Shown here: positions 44,428 through 53,319 of the stretch, piece by piece | Layout of the letters: the number at the start of each line of letters is the position of its first letter | How positions within the stretch are numbered: position 1 is the stretch's first letter | NCBI RefSeq assembly: GCF_030687715.1 | Contig: NZ_CP117445.1 | Location: 4,639,501 to 4,703,500, forward strand | Length of the DNA stretch: 64,000 nucleotides | Source: Pseudomonas sp. FP2196 | Lineage (GTDB): Bacteria > Pseudomonadota > Gammaproteobacteria > Pseudomonadales > Pseudomonadaceae | Direction: 5' to 3' | Notes under the pieces: model-generated | Seen by the model: only the letters and a program-made list of their open reading frames with translations | Told to the model about the DNA's origin: nothing | Database searches by the model: none | Program-made: the position numbers and the translations under genes

Positions 44428-45378
44428 TCAGACTTCGTCAGTGTCCGGCTTGAGCGAGTGATCGCGGCCCAGGCCCGAGACGTGTTGTTTGGGATGTTCA
44501 TCGAGTTCGCCGGGGACTTTTTCACCCGAATCCTTGCCTTCGCTGGACATGTGCTCGATCACCGCATTCATCTCCGCGCCGAGCAACAGCACCGCAGCGG
44601 AAATGTAGAAGTACAGCAACAGAACGATGATTGCACCGATGCTGCCATACATTGCGTTGTAGTTGGCGAAGGTTTTCACGTAGAACGCGAAACCCAACGA
44701 GGCGATGATCCACACCACCACGGCCAAAACCGATCCCGGTGTAATGAAGCGGAATTCCTGTTTGACGTCGGGCATCACGTAATAGATCAGTGCCACGGCA
44801 ACCATCATCAGAATCACGATCACCGGCCAGCGCGCGATGGTCCATAGGGTGACGATGAATTCTTCCAGTCCCACCTGCGCCGCGATCCAGCCCATCACCT
44901 GCGGCCCAAGCACCATCAGCGCGGCAGCCACCAGGAGCATGCCGGCAATCCCGACGGTATAGAAAATCGACAGTGGAAAGCGCTTCCAGATCGGGCGCCC
45001 CTCGACCACATCGTAGGCCGCGTTCATTGCGCTCATCATCAGGCGCACGCCGGCGGAAGCGGTGTAGAGGGCAATGACGATACCCACCGAGAGCAAGCCG
45101 CCCTTGGATTGCTGCAATTGATCGATTACCGGGTTGACCTGCTCCAGCGCCTGCGGTGGCAGCACCAGCTCCGATTGAAGGCGCAGCCAGGAGAAAAAGT
45201 CCGGCAGGTGCAGAAAACCGATCAGGGCAATCAGAAAAAGAATGAACGGGAACAGCGAGAACAGCATCTGGTAAGCCAGAGCCGAGGCGTACGTCGACAT
45301 CTCGTCGTCGACGAATTCAGTGACCGTGCGCACCATCACCCGGTGCAGGGGCAGACCTTTCATGTCCGGAAATATCAT
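44428..45378 (-). CDS. YihY/BrkB family inner-membrane protein
   Basis: 316 residues from the ATG at 45378 (MIFPDMKG), with AGGAG eight bases upstream. Six or more membrane helices of the YihY/virulence-factor-BrkB family: [25 protein letters not shown] (~30-54), [19 protein letters not shown] (~119-137), [32 protein letters not shown] near the end. A charged, hydrophilic C-terminal tail follows. Despite old names it is not RNase BN; its transport role is unknown. It is cotranscribed with def. Confidence 0.9.
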   Translation of the reverse strand: MIFPDMKGLPLHRVMVRTVTEFVDDEMSTYASALAYQMLFSLFPFILFLIALIGFLHLPDFFSWLRLQSELVLPPQALEQVNPVIDQLQQSKGGLLSVGIVIALYTASAGVRLMMSAMNAAYDVVEGRPIWKRFPLSIFYTVGIAGMLLVAAALMVLGPQVMGWIAAQVGLEEFIVTLWTIARWPVIVILMMVAVALIYYVMPDVKQEFRFITPGSVLAVVVWIIASLGFAFYVKTFANYNAMYGSIGAIIVLLLYFYISAAVLLLGAEMNAVIEHMSSEGKDSGEKVPGELDEHPKQHVSGLGRDHSLKPDTDEV

Positions 45379-45491
45379 TCGCGTCTCCTTTCGCCGCAAT
45401 ACAGGTTGAAGTCGTGGCGACTCAGGGGCCGTTTTTTACATCACGGTAGCCTAATTGGCGACCCTTGGTGGATCAGCGCAGGGGTTAGGCA

Positions 45492-45520
45492 CAAAAACGG
45501 CCATCCTTGGATGGCCGCTT
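45492..45520 (-). terminator. intrinsic terminator of csbD-like gene
   Basis: CGGCCATCC-AA-GGATGGCCG on the minus strand, followed by TTTTTGTG, 22 bp beyond the stop of the CsbD gene. Confidence 0.9.
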
Positions 45521-45542
45521 CTGTTTTTCGTTCACGACGCGA

Positions 45543-45734
45543 TTACGCCTTGTCGACGGTTTTCTTCACGGCGTCTTTGGCTTTGCCGACTGCTTGCTGG
45601 GCTTCGCCTTTTTTCTCTTGGACTTTGCCTTCGGCTTGCAGTTTGGTGTTGTCGGTGGCTTTACCGACGCCTTGCTTGACGTTGCCGACTGCTTCGTTGG
45701 CCATGCCTTTTACTTTATCGCCTGTGCTACTCAT
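45543..45734 (-). CDS. CsbD family stress-response protein
   Basis: A 63-residue Lys/Ala/Gly-rich hydrophilic protein made of imperfect 'K-x-x-G-x-A-x-E-A-x-G' repeats (DKVKGMANEAVGNVKQGVGKAT), the hallmark of CsbD (YjbJ-like) stress proteins. AGGAGAGACACC precedes the ATG. Such proteins are abundant in stationary phase and under osmotic stress. Confidence 0.93.
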   Translation of the reverse strand: MSSTGDKVKGMANEAVGNVKQGVGKATDNTKLQAEGKVQEKKGEAQQAVGKAKDAVKKTVDKA

Positions 45735-45932
45735 GGTGTCTCTCCTTGGTGCAATTAGGGGGAAAAGTCAGTACGTAATGATTGACCGGCGGGGTTTGCG
45801 GCGAGTTTCATTTATTTTCAGCGGTTCATTTCGTCGCGACGTGCAGGTTGGGCTTTATGTTTGCGAGCGTTGCCTTGAGAATGCGCTCCATATGGGCGCC
45901 ATGCGCCAGAGAACCGATCCCGCAGGAATGTT

Positions 45933-46310
45933 ATGAAACTCGATAAAAAGCAGGCCATTGCCCGTCGAAACCAGGAACTGGGCGGCGCTGTGCTCGGCAC
46001 CAACAACTGCCACTTCGCCGAACTGAACCGCAATCGCAACATCTGGTGGTTCGACCTGCCGGTGACGCGCCTGGCCGTTGGTCAGTACGAGTGGATTCAC
46101 CTGCTGATGCATACGCCGGCCACCGACGAATTGCTGCACCTGAAAGTGCCGACGGTGTTTCTGCGTGAAAAGCTGGAAGGCCTGGTGATTCGCAACGAGG
46201 GCAAGCGCAAAGCGGCGTTGAGCCTGGAATTGAGTGCGGACAAGGATTCGTATCTGCAGGACATGCGTCCGGCGGGGACTAACGTGAATTTCGCGCCGTT
46301 TCTTCAGTAG
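45933..46310 (+). CDS. conserved hypothetical protein
   Basis: 125 residues, soluble, no signal peptide. Markers are NRNIWWFDLPVTRLA (~34-48) and LKVPTVFLREKLEGL (~70-84). I know it only as a type of small Pseudomonas protein of unknown function. It is followed by a palindromic repeat and then the insertion sequence. Confidence 0.65.
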   Translation: MKLDKKQAIARRNQELGGAVLGTNNCHFAELNRNRNIWWFDLPVTRLAVGQYEWIHLLMHTPATDELLHLKVPTVFLREKLEGLVIRNEGKRKAALSLELSADKDSYLQDMRPAGTNVNFAPFLQ

Positions 46311-46321
46311 GATTTGTGCCA

Positions 46322-46364
46322 CCCCTTCCCCTCTCCCATTGGGAGAGGGCTGGGGTGAGGGGCT
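46322..46364. repeat. CCCTCTCCC/GGGAGAGGG palindrome
   Basis: CCCCTCTCCCATTGGGAGAGGG followed by CTGGGGTGAGGGG: a short interspersed palindrome of a type common in gamma-proteobacterial genomes. Only one copy was seen in the window. It sits just before the left end of the IS. Confidence 0.65.
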
Positions 46365-46433
46365 GGTTTAACCAGACAACAGATATCCACAACCCTGCAG
46401 CATGTCTAGTCCTGAAATAGGTTTACACCTGTT

Positions 46434-47237
46434 TCACCCTAACGCCCGATGCACCGCATCGGGCGTTTTGTATTTTAAAGAGAGGTGCGGCCGCTCCTGG
46501 TTGTAGATCGTGACGGCCTCTCGCACCATCTGTGTGGCCTGCGCAAAATCCGCAGGTCGGTGGATCAAGAACTCTGTTTTCAAGATGCCGTTGACCCGCT
46601 CTGCCAAGGCGTTTTGGTAGCAGTCGTAGCCGTCGGTCATCGAGCAAGTGATGCCATGCTTTGCGTGCATTTCTTGATAAAGGGCCGAGCAGTACTGCGC
46701 GCCTCGATCCGAGTGATGGACCAGTTTCTGAACGCTTCGACGTCGCTTCAAAGCCATTCGAAAGGCTTGCACCACGGAGTTGGTGTGCAGACTTTCATGC
46801 ACGTGATAGCCGACTATTTTTCTCGAAAAGACATCCGTCACTAAACTCAAATAGGCAACGCCATCACGGGTAGGCAGGTAAGTAATATCGGCCACCCAGA
46901 CCTGTTCTGGGCCGGTAGCGACTATTTGTTCCGGGCTTGGTTTCAGCAGATTGGGGTGTCGGCGGAAGCGATGATGGCTGTCGGTCGTCTTGTGATACGC
47001 CCGTTTTCTGCGGACCAACTGGCGGCTTTCCCGCAAAACCGCGAACAAACGATCCCGGCCAACATGGAGCTCCTGTTGCTCACGCTGCTCATGCATCATC
47101 GAATGCAGCTTGCGAGTGCCGATGCACGGTTGGCGAGCACGGACCTTCTCTACAAACGTTATGAGCTGCTGATCCTGGTCGGCCCGAGCCCTGTAGACCC
47201 GGTTGCGTTTGTAATAGGCCTGACGGCTTATTCCCAT
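46434..47237 (-). CDS. IS3-family transposase OrfB
   Basis: 267 residues from the internal ATG. It is the catalytic part of the transposase: an HTH_21-type N-terminal region (~45-85), then the rve DDE integrase domain with D in VWVADITYLPT (~116), D in SDRGAQYCSALY (~184) and E in LKTEFLIHRP (~218). In the cell it is mainly produced as the C-terminal part of the OrfAB fusion through frameshifting at 47297-47303; the -1 frame is open from there to this ATG. Confidence 0.95.
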   Translation of the reverse strand: MGISRQAYYKRNRVYRARADQDQQLITFVEKVRARQPCIGTRKLHSMMHEQREQQELHVGRDRLFAVLRESRQLVRRKRAYHKTTDSHHRFRRHPNLLKPSPEQIVATGPEQVWVADITYLPTRDGVAYLSLVTDVFSRKIVGYHVHESLHTNSVVQAFRMALKRRRSVQKLVHHSDRGAQYCSALYQEMHAKHGITCSMTDGYDCYQNALAERVNGILKTEFLIHRPADFAQATQMVREAVTIYNQERPHLSLKYKTPDAVHRALG

Positions 47238-47260
47238 AAATTGGCAAGCCCTGCTGACAC

Positions 47261-47656
47261 TCAGGGTTTGGGTTTGCGCAACGACTTGCCGGGTCGCTTT
47301 TTTACGACAGATACGCCGTAGTCATTTTTCAGAACATCGACCACGGCTTCAAAGAATTGGGCTTTCTGAGTTGCCAGCGCCAGTTGTTCCTCGAGTTCTT
47401 TGATTCTTTGCTCGGGAGTCAGTGGCAAGGTTGGCTCGTCCATAGATCTGATCCTCTGGGAACGAATGGAGGCGCCTTGGCTCCAGTCCTGGCGACCATG
47501 TTTGCGTAACCAAACCAGCACCGTCGACCGACCCTGAATCCCATAGCGCCGCTGAGCCTCTTTATAACTCAACTCGCCTTTTTCGACCTGGTCGACAACC
47601 GATAATTTAAAAGCCAGTGTGTAATCACGCTGACTGCGCTTCGTGCCCGTATCCAT
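47261..47656 (-). CDS. IS3-family transposase OrfA
   Basis: 131 residues: N-terminal helix-turn-helix of the transposase_8/IS150 type (YTLAFKLSVVDQVEKGELSYKEAQRRYGI, ~10-38) and a leucine-zipper-like coiled coil (~80-105, TPEQRIKELEEQLALATQK). It ends KKRPGKSLRKPKP after the slippery A-AAA-AAG. Alone it acts as a regulator; fused to OrfB it is the active transposase. Confidence 0.95.
   Translation of the reverse strand: MDTGTKRSQRDYTLAFKLSVVDQVEKGELSYKEAQRRYGIQGRSTVLVWLRKHGRQDWSQGASIRSQRIRSMDEPTLPLTPEQRIKELEEQLALATQKAQFFEAVVDVLKNDYGVSVVKKRPGKSLRKPKP
47297..47303 (-). other. programmed -1 frameshift site (A AAA AAG)
   Basis: On the minus strand A-AAA-AAG lies in the zero frame of OrfA (Val-Lys-Lys). 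Slipping back one base gives GCG ACC CGG and an open frame of 20 codons running straight into the OrfB ATG, so an OrfAB fusion is made as in other IS3 elements. Confidence 0.9.
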
Positions 47657-47715
47657 TGCACCTTCCTGAAAAGAAGTCAGAAGGTGTAAACCTTATTCAG
47701 GACGGGACAGCACCC

Positions 47716-47746
47716 AAAAAAAAGCCCCGCATCTGCGGGGCTTTTT
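47716..47746. terminator. bidirectional intrinsic terminator
   Basis: AAAAAAAA-GCCCCGC-ATCT-GCGGGGC-TTTTT, ending fadD1 (minus strand). The IS inserted only a few bases beyond it. Confidence 0.93.
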
Positions 47747-47748
47747 AT

Positions 47749-49446
47749 TCAAGCGGCGTTCTTCGCCTTGATCTTCTTCAACTCTTCATCACGCAATTCA
47801 CGACGCAGGATCTTGCCGACGTTGGTGGTCGGCAGCGCATCGCGGAACTCCACCGAGCGCGGCACCTTGTAGCCGGTGACGTTGGCGCGCATGTGCTCCA
47901 TCACCTGCTCTTTGGTGAGCGTTACGCCCGGTTTGACGACGATGAAGATCTTGATCGCCTCACCCGACTTCTCGTCCGGCACACCGATGGCCGCACACTG
48001 CAACACGCCCGGCAAAGTCGCCAGCACATCTTCCAGCTCGTTCGGATAGACGTTGAAACCGGAGACCAGAATCATGTCTTTCTTGCGATCGACGATGCGC
48101 ATGTAGCCGTCCGGCTGGATCAGCGCGATATCACCGGTCTTCAGCCAGCCGTCACTGTCGAGCATTTCGTCAGTGGCTTCCTGACGCTGCCAGTAGCCCT
48201 TCATCACTTGCGGGCCCTTGACGCACAGTTCGCCGATTTCACCCAGCGGCTGCTCGACACCGGCATCGTCGATGACTTTGCACAGGGTCGACGGCACAGG
48301 AATACCGATGGTGCCGATCTGGATGTTCTGGATCGGGTTGACCGTGGCCACAGGACTGGTTTCGGTCATGCCGTAACCTTCGCAGATGGCACAACCGGTC
48401 ACGGCTTTCCAGCGCTCGGCAGCGGCCAGTTGCAGGGCCATGCCGCCGGACAGGGTGACCTTGAGCGCGGAGAAATCCAGCTTGCGGAAGCCTTCGTTGT
48501 TGCACAGCGCCACGAACAGCGTATTCAGGCCGACGAAACCGCTGAACTTCCACTTCGACAGTTCCTTGACCATCGCCGGCAAGTCGCGTGGGTTGCTGAT
48601 CAGGATGTTGTGGTTGCCGATCAGCATCATCGCCATGCAATGAAAGGTGAACGCATAAATGTGGTACAGCGGCAGTGGCGTGATCAGGATCTCGCAACCT
48701 TCATTGAGGTTGGAGCCCATCAACGCCTTGCACTGCAGCATGTTGGCGACCAGATTGCGATGGGTCAGCATTGCGCCTTTGGCAACGCCCGTGGTGCCGC
48801 CGGTGTATTGCAGCACCGCGACGTCACCGCTGTCCGGGTTGGCTTCAGCCACAGGCTGGCCCTGGCCCTTGCTTAACACGTCGTTGAACTTGACGGCTTT
48901 TGGCAAGTGATAGGCCGGCACCATTTTCTTCACGTACTTGATGACGCTGTTGATCAGCAAGCGCTTGATCGGCGGCAGCAAGTCGGCGACTTCGGTGACG
49001 ATGACGTGTTTGACGCCGGTTTTCGGCACCACGGCTTCGGCCAGGTGCGCCATGTTCGCCAGGCACACCAGCGCCTTGGCACCGGAGTCATTGAATTGGT
49101 GTTCCATTTCCCGCGCGGTGTATAGCGGGTTGGTGTTGACCACGATCAGCCCGGCGCGTATTGCACCAAAGACAGCGACCGGGTACTGCAGAACGTTGGG
49201 CAGTTGCACGGCGATTCGATCACCGGGCTGCAAATCGGTATGCTGTTGCAGATACGCGGCGAACGCACCGGACAATTCGTACAACTCACCGTAGGTGATT
49301 GTCTTGCCCAGGTTGCTGAAAGCCGGTTTGTTGGCGAAGCGTTGGCAGGATTGCTTCAACACTGCCTGAATGTTCGGATACTCGTCCGGATTGATCTCGG
49401 CAGCAATGCCAGCCGGGTATTTATCCTTCCAAAAGTCTTCGATCAT
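47749..49446 (-). CDS. fadD1: long-chain fatty acid--CoA ligase FadD1
   Basis: A 565-residue adenylate-forming enzyme. The AMP-binding P-loop is VLQYTGGTTGVAKGAMLTHRN (~214-234), YGMTETSP is at ~361, and the C-terminal domain contains DRKKDMILVSGFNVYPNELE (~455-474) and the catalytic Lys region GKILRRELRDEEL. It activates fatty acids to acyl-CoA for beta-oxidation at the inner membrane face. It is tandem with the related gene at 49815-51503 in the order fadD2-fadD1 known from P. aeruginosa. Confidence 0.92.
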   Translation of the reverse strand: MIEDFWKDKYPAGIAAEINPDEYPNIQAVLKQSCQRFANKPAFSNLGKTITYGELYELSGAFAAYLQQHTDLQPGDRIAVQLPNVLQYPVAVFGAIRAGLIVVNTNPLYTAREMEHQFNDSGAKALVCLANMAHLAEAVVPKTGVKHVIVTEVADLLPPIKRLLINSVIKYVKKMVPAYHLPKAVKFNDVLSKGQGQPVAEANPDSGDVAVLQYTGGTTGVAKGAMLTHRNLVANMLQCKALMGSNLNEGCEILITPLPLYHIYAFTFHCMAMMLIGNHNILISNPRDLPAMVKELSKWKFSGFVGLNTLFVALCNNEGFRKLDFSALKVTLSGGMALQLAAAERWKAVTGCAICEGYGMTETSPVATVNPIQNIQIGTIGIPVPSTLCKVIDDAGVEQPLGEIGELCVKGPQVMKGYWQRQEATDEMLDSDGWLKTGDIALIQPDGYMRIVDRKKDMILVSGFNVYPNELEDVLATLPGVLQCAAIGVPDEKSGEAIKIFIVVKPGVTLTKEQVMEHMRANVTGYKVPRSVEFRDALPTTNVGKILRRELRDEELKKIKAKNAA

Positions 49447-49814
49447 GGAAGCCCACTCCTCAGCAACGCGAATTCTTCACCGCATTTGATGCGATTATTA
49501 TTGGTGTGTGTTTTGTATTGGTGAATCTGGCTTTTACAGAGGCCGAGAAGTCACAAAGCGCGCCGAGAGTAGCAGCTTTGCCGAGGGTCGCCTAGAGCCA
49601 AAAGAGGCCCCTACAGTCATTTTGATGACTCAAGACCATCTGGCAGTCATTTTAGAGCAAAAATCCTATACCACCTTGAAAGCCCCGGTTTTCGGGGACA
49701 TTAAACAGAAAATCGCGAGCAGGCTCGTTCCCACAAGGATCACATCTTTCCCTGTGGGAGCGAGCCTGCTCCGGGCGGCGTTCCGGCGAATGCGCGAAGC
49801 GCAGCGGTTAAGGG
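49447..49814. other. intergenic region between fadD2 and fadD1
   Basis: 368 bp. It contains a pair of direct repeats CAGTCATTTT at 49614-49623 and 49644-49653 (30 bp, about three helical turns apart) and a REP-like pair at 49711-49775. No gene was recognised; the plus-strand open frame across it has no ribosome site or known similarity. It probably contains a fadD1 promoter separate from fadD2. Confidence 0.5.
49711..49775. repeat. REP-type inverted pair (family A variant)
   Basis: CGCGAGCAGGCTCGTTCCCACA and TGTGGGAGCGAGCCTGCTC, ~15 bp apart, between the two fadD genes on the same strand. Confidence 0.85.
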
Positions 49815-51503
49815 CTACGCGATATCGCGCAACTCTCGCCGCAGAATTTTCCCTACAGGCGTCATCGGCAACGACTCACGCAACACAATGTGTTTCGGCA
49901 CCTTGTACGCCGTGAAATTCTCTTTGCAGTAAGCCTTCAGCTCTTCAAGACTGACCCCGCTTTCCCGCGCCACCACAAACAGCTTCACCGCCTCCCCCGA
50001 ACGCTCGTCCGGCACGCCGATCACCGCGCAGTTGGCAACTTTCGGATGGGCCATCACCACGTCTTCGATCTCGTTGGGGTACACGTTGAATCCGGAGACG
50101 ATGATCATGTCCTTCTTGCGATCGACAATGCGCACGAAACCGTCCGGGTCGATCACCGCGATGTCGCCGGACTTGAACCAGCCCTCGGCGTCCAGCACTT
50201 CGGCGGTGGCTTCAGGCTTGTGCCAGTAGCCTTTCATGATCTGCGGACCCTTGATGCACAACTCGCCCCGCTCGCCCAGCGGCTGCTCGACGCCGTCATC
50301 GTTGATGACTTTCAACAGTGTGCCCGGTACTGGCAGGCCTACCGTGCCCAGACGCGACTGGTCGCCATAAGGGTTGGTGCACGCCACCGGCGAGGTTTCG
50401 GTCAGACCATAGCCTTCAGTGATACGGCAACCGGTGATCTGCTCCCAGCGTTCGGCAGTCGCCTTGACCAGCGCCGTGCCGCCGGAGTTGGTCAGTTTCA
50501 GACTGGAGAAATCCAGGGGCTTGAAGTCCGGGTGCTCCATCAGCGCGACGAACAGCGTGTTCAAGCCCAACAACGCGGAGAAGCGCCAGTTCTTCAGTTC
50601 CTTGATGAACCCGGCAATGTCTCGCGGATTGGTGATCAACACGTTGTGGTTGCCGGAAACCATCATGCACATGCAGTTCGCGGTGAAGGCATAGATGTGG
50701 TACAGCGGCAGCGGCGCGACCATCACTTCCTGGCCTTCACGCAGCAATGGCTGGCCATCAGGCCCCAGTTGCGCGAGGCAGGCGCGCACTTGTTGCATGT
50801 TCGCCACGAGATTGCCATGCGTGAGCATCGCGCCCTTGGCCAGCCCGGTGGTGCCGCCTGTGTATTGCAGCACGGCGATGTCGTCGAGACCGACTTTCAA
50901 TGGCTTGATGCCCTGCCCCCGACCCAGACGCAACGCGCTTTTGAAAGAGACCGCCTGCGGCAGCGAATACGCCGGCACCATCTTCTTCACTTTGTTGACG
51001 ACGGTGTTGACCAGCCAGCCTTTGGCGGTGGGCATCAGGTCGCCCATCTTCGCTTCGATCAGGTATTGAATATCGGTGTCGGCCAGCACTTCCTGGACTT
51101 TCTGGCCGAACATGTTCAGGTACACCAGCGCCCGTGCGCCGGAGTCCTTGAACTGATGGCGCATCTCCCGCGCGGTGTAGAGCGGGTTGGTGTTGACCAC
51201 GATCAGCCCGGCGCGCAACGCGCCGAACACGGCAATCGGGTAATGCAGGACGTTAGGCATCTGCACTGCAATGCGATCCCCCGGCACCAGATCGGTATGT
51301 GCTTGCAGATAACCGGCGAAAGCGGCGCTCTGACGTTCGAGTTCGGCGTAAGTCAGGGTAACGCCCATGTTGCTGAACGCCGGGCGATCCGCGAACTTCT
51401 TGCAGGAACGCTCGAACACCTCGATCACCGACTTGAACTCAGCCATGTCGATGTCCAGCGGTACGCCGGCCGGGCGTTTGTCATTCCAGAAATCAGGTTG
51501 CAT
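49815..51503 (-). CDS. fadD2: long-chain fatty acid--CoA ligase FadD2
   Basis: A 562-residue paralogue of the downstream enzyme: VLQYTGGTTGLAKGAMLTHGN (~213-233), YGLTETSP (~366), DRKKDMIIVSGFNVYPNEIE (~459-478), and the C-terminal PVGKILRRELRD with the catalytic Lys. It activates fatty acids as acyl-CoA, probably with another chain-length preference. It is divergent from the alpha/beta hydrolase and phaJ1 genes. Confidence 0.92.
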   Translation of the reverse strand: MQPDFWNDKRPAGVPLDIDMAEFKSVIEVFERSCKKFADRPAFSNMGVTLTYAELERQSAAFAGYLQAHTDLVPGDRIAVQMPNVLHYPIAVFGALRAGLIVVNTNPLYTAREMRHQFKDSGARALVYLNMFGQKVQEVLADTDIQYLIEAKMGDLMPTAKGWLVNTVVNKVKKMVPAYSLPQAVSFKSALRLGRGQGIKPLKVGLDDIAVLQYTGGTTGLAKGAMLTHGNLVANMQQVRACLAQLGPDGQPLLREGQEVMVAPLPLYHIYAFTANCMCMMVSGNHNVLITNPRDIAGFIKELKNWRFSALLGLNTLFVALMEHPDFKPLDFSSLKLTNSGGTALVKATAERWEQITGCRITEGYGLTETSPVACTNPYGDQSRLGTVGLPVPGTLLKVINDDGVEQPLGERGELCIKGPQIMKGYWHKPEATAEVLDAEGWFKSGDIAVIDPDGFVRIVDRKKDMIIVSGFNVYPNEIEDVVMAHPKVANCAVIGVPDERSGEAVKLFVVARESGVSLEELKAYCKENFTAYKVPKHIVLRESLPMTPVGKILRRELRDIA

Positions 51504-51742
51504 TGTTCTTGTCCTCTTTACCTGAGCCGATCCGGGGCCGCGTTTCTGTCATTTCTCGTTCATCCCTTGAAAGCAGAAAGCAAAAAGCGGAGCTTCACGG
51601 ACACTAGCAGTTATGGCCAATCAGGCAAATACGGGTAAAGCCGTCATTGATCGTGTGAATCTTCCTGCCGTGGCGTGGGCTGATCAGACGGCAGACGACA
51701 GATGCGCTATACACTGTTTCGACTCTGAGCAAAGGAATCGCC

Positions 51743-52687
51743 ATGATCCACGACACCCTATGGCTGGACGCGAGTGACCGCAGTCGTCTCTTCGTCAATC
51801 AGTGGTTGCCGGCCACACGGCTGAAGGCCGTGATCCTGCTGGCCCACGGTATGGCCGAGCACAGCGCGCGTTACCAGCGGCTGGCAGGCCGGTTCTGCGC
51901 CGAAGGTTATGGCGTGTACGCCCCGGACCTGCGTGGACATGGCAGAACTGCCGATAACGGCACCCTCGGGCATTTCGCTGACGACGACGGCTGGTGCAAA
52001 GTTGTCGGTGATCTGGCCAGCCTCAATCAATACATAGGCCAACAGCACCCCGGCGTGCCGATCATTCTGCTCGGGCACAGCATGGGCAGCTACCTCGCCC
52101 AAGGCTATCTGTTGCACCACAGCGCCAGCCTGCACGGGGCGATTCTCAGTGGCTCGAACTTTCAACCGGTGGCGCTATATGGCGCCGCGCGGCAGATCGC
52201 GCGCCTGGAGAAACTGCGCCAGGGTGGCAAGGGCCGCAGCGCGCTGATCGAGTGGTTGTCATTCGGCTCGTTCAACAAAAAATTCAAACCGGTGCGCACG
52301 CCGTTTGACTGGCTCAGCCGCGATCCGGCCGAAGTCGACCAGTACGCTGCCGACCCGCTGTGCGGCTTTCGCTGCACCAATCAACTGTGGATCGACTTGC
52401 TTGGCGGCTTGCAGCAAATCAGCAAAGCGTCCACTCTCGCCCAGATAACCCCGGGCCTGCCGCTGCTGGTGATTGGTGGTGAATGTGATCCGGTGAGCGA
52501 GGGCAAGCGTCTGACAGATCTGGCCAATGCCTTGCGCACCGCCGGCAGCCAGAACCTGCAACTGAAGATCTACCCGCAGGCGCGGCACGAATTGTTCAAC
52601 GAAACCAATCGCGACGAAGTGATCACCGATGTGCTGACCTGGATCGACCAGGTCCTGAGCCATCCGCGCCCTCAACGTAGCGAATAA
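51743..52687 (+). CDS. alpha/beta hydrolase (monoacylglycerol lipase-like)
   Basis: 314 residues of the serine aminopeptidase S33/lysophospholipase group: LLAHGMAEHSARYQRLA (~32-48), nucleophile elbow GHSMGSYLAQ (~112-121), acid region GECDPVSEG (~248-256) and catalytic His in ARHELFNETNRDEV (~279). It probably releases free fatty acids from acylglycerols or lysophospholipids, which the adjacent FadD enzymes would activate. No signal peptide. It is 42 bp ahead of phaJ1 in one likely operon. Confidence 0.9.
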   Translation: MIHDTLWLDASDRSRLFVNQWLPATRLKAVILLAHGMAEHSARYQRLAGRFCAEGYGVYAPDLRGHGRTADNGTLGHFADDDGWCKVVGDLASLNQYIGQQHPGVPIILLGHSMGSYLAQGYLLHHSASLHGAILSGSNFQPVALYGAARQIARLEKLRQGGKGRSALIEWLSFGSFNKKFKPVRTPFDWLSRDPAEVDQYAADPLCGFRCTNQLWIDLLGGLQQISKASTLAQITPGLPLLVIGGECDPVSEGKRLTDLANALRTAGSQNLQLKIYPQARHELFNETNRDEVITDVLTWIDQVLSHPRPQRSE

Positions 52688-52729
52688 TTTTTTGTGGATT
52701 CATTTGATCCATCAGAGGAATCAAGACCG

Positions 52730-53200
52730 ATGACCCAGGTTACCAACATCCCTTACGAAGCCCTCGAAGTCGGCCAGACCGCCAGCTACAGCAAGACTGT
52801 CGAAGAACGTGACATTCAGTTGTTCGCCGCGATGTCCGGCGACCACAACCCGGTGCACCTGGACGCCGAATTCGCCGCCGCCAGCATGTTCAAGGAACGC
52901 ATCGCCCACGGCATGTTCAGCGGCGCGCTGATCAGTGCTGCAGTGGCTTGCGAACTGCCAGGGCCGGGCACTATTTATATTGGTCAGCAGATGAGCTTTC
53001 AGAAACCGGTGAAGATTGGCGACACGCTGACCGTGCGCCTGGAAATCCTGGAGAAGCTGCCAAAGTTTCGCGTGCGCATTGCCACTCGCGTGTTCAATCA
53101 GCGTGATGAATTGGTCGTGGATGGCGAGGCTGAGATTCTGGCGCCGCGCAAGCAGCAGACGGTGACGCTGCCGACGTTGCCGGCGATCAGCATTGGCTGA
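52730..53200 (+). CDS. phaJ1: (R)-specific enoyl-CoA hydratase PhaJ1
   Basis: A protein of 156 residues from the ATG at 52730, with GAGGAA upstream. Hot-dog fold MaoC-like hydratase: the catalytic MSGDHNPVHLD (~35-45, Asp and His) and RIAHGMFSGALISA (~57-70). The whole sequence runs parallel to P. aeruginosa PhaJ1 as I recall it, including the ending PAISIG. It converts trans-2-enoyl-CoA from beta-oxidation to (R)-3-hydroxyacyl-CoA, the monomer for polyhydroxyalkanoate. The neighbouring fadD genes fit this. Confidence 0.92.
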   Translation: MTQVTNIPYEALEVGQTASYSKTVEERDIQLFAAMSGDHNPVHLDAEFAAASMFKERIAHGMFSGALISAAVACELPGPGTIYIGQQMSFQKPVKIGDTLTVRLEILEKLPKFRVRIATRVFNQRDELVVDGEAEILAPRKQQTVTLPTLPAISIG

Positions 53201-53259
53201 TTAAAAGATCGCAGCCTGCGGCACCCCCTGTAAGAGCTGCCGCAGGCTGCGATCTTTTG
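53201..53259. repeat. REP-type inverted pair (family C, compact)
   Basis: AAAAGATCGCAGCCTGCGGCA and TGCCGCAGGCTGCGATCTTTT with a very short centre, directly behind the phaJ1 stop. Confidence 0.92.
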
Positions 53260-53273
53260 CTTCTGTCCGGACA

Positions 53274-53306
53274 CAAAAAAACGCCAGACTAGCTGGCGTT
53301 TTTTGT
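53274..53306. terminator. bidirectional intrinsic terminator
   Basis: AAAAAAA-CGCCAG-ACTAG-CTGGCG-TTTTTT between the convergent phaJ1 and PA2169-family genes. Confidence 0.92.
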
Positions 53307-53319
53307 TACAGACGAACGC

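Larger units (their letters stand above)
46403..47709 (-). mobile_element. IS3-family insertion sequence (IS150 group), complete
   Basis: A 1307-bp element bounded by imperfect terminal inverted repeats: TGTC-NN-GTCCTGAA-NN-AGGTTTACACCT at both ends (24 of 28 bases alike). It is flanked on each side by the direct repeat GCA (46400-46402 and 47710-47712), a 3-bp target duplication usual for IS3 elements. It encodes orfA and orfB on the minus strand, joined by a -1 frameshift signal. Both reading frames and both ends are intact, so it is probably active and recently inserted. The target was the intergenic DNA just outside the fadD1 terminator. Confidence 0.95.

Noticed and set aside
49890..51638. 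582-codon open frame on the plus strand opposite fadD2
   Set aside because: It mirrors a clear acyl-CoA ligase gene; long antisense frames are common in high-GC DNA, and its translation is His/Arg/Gln-rich without any known motif. The same holds for 47617-48876, 15040-16257, 10435-11853, 54059-55285, 61870-62772 and 33070-34197.
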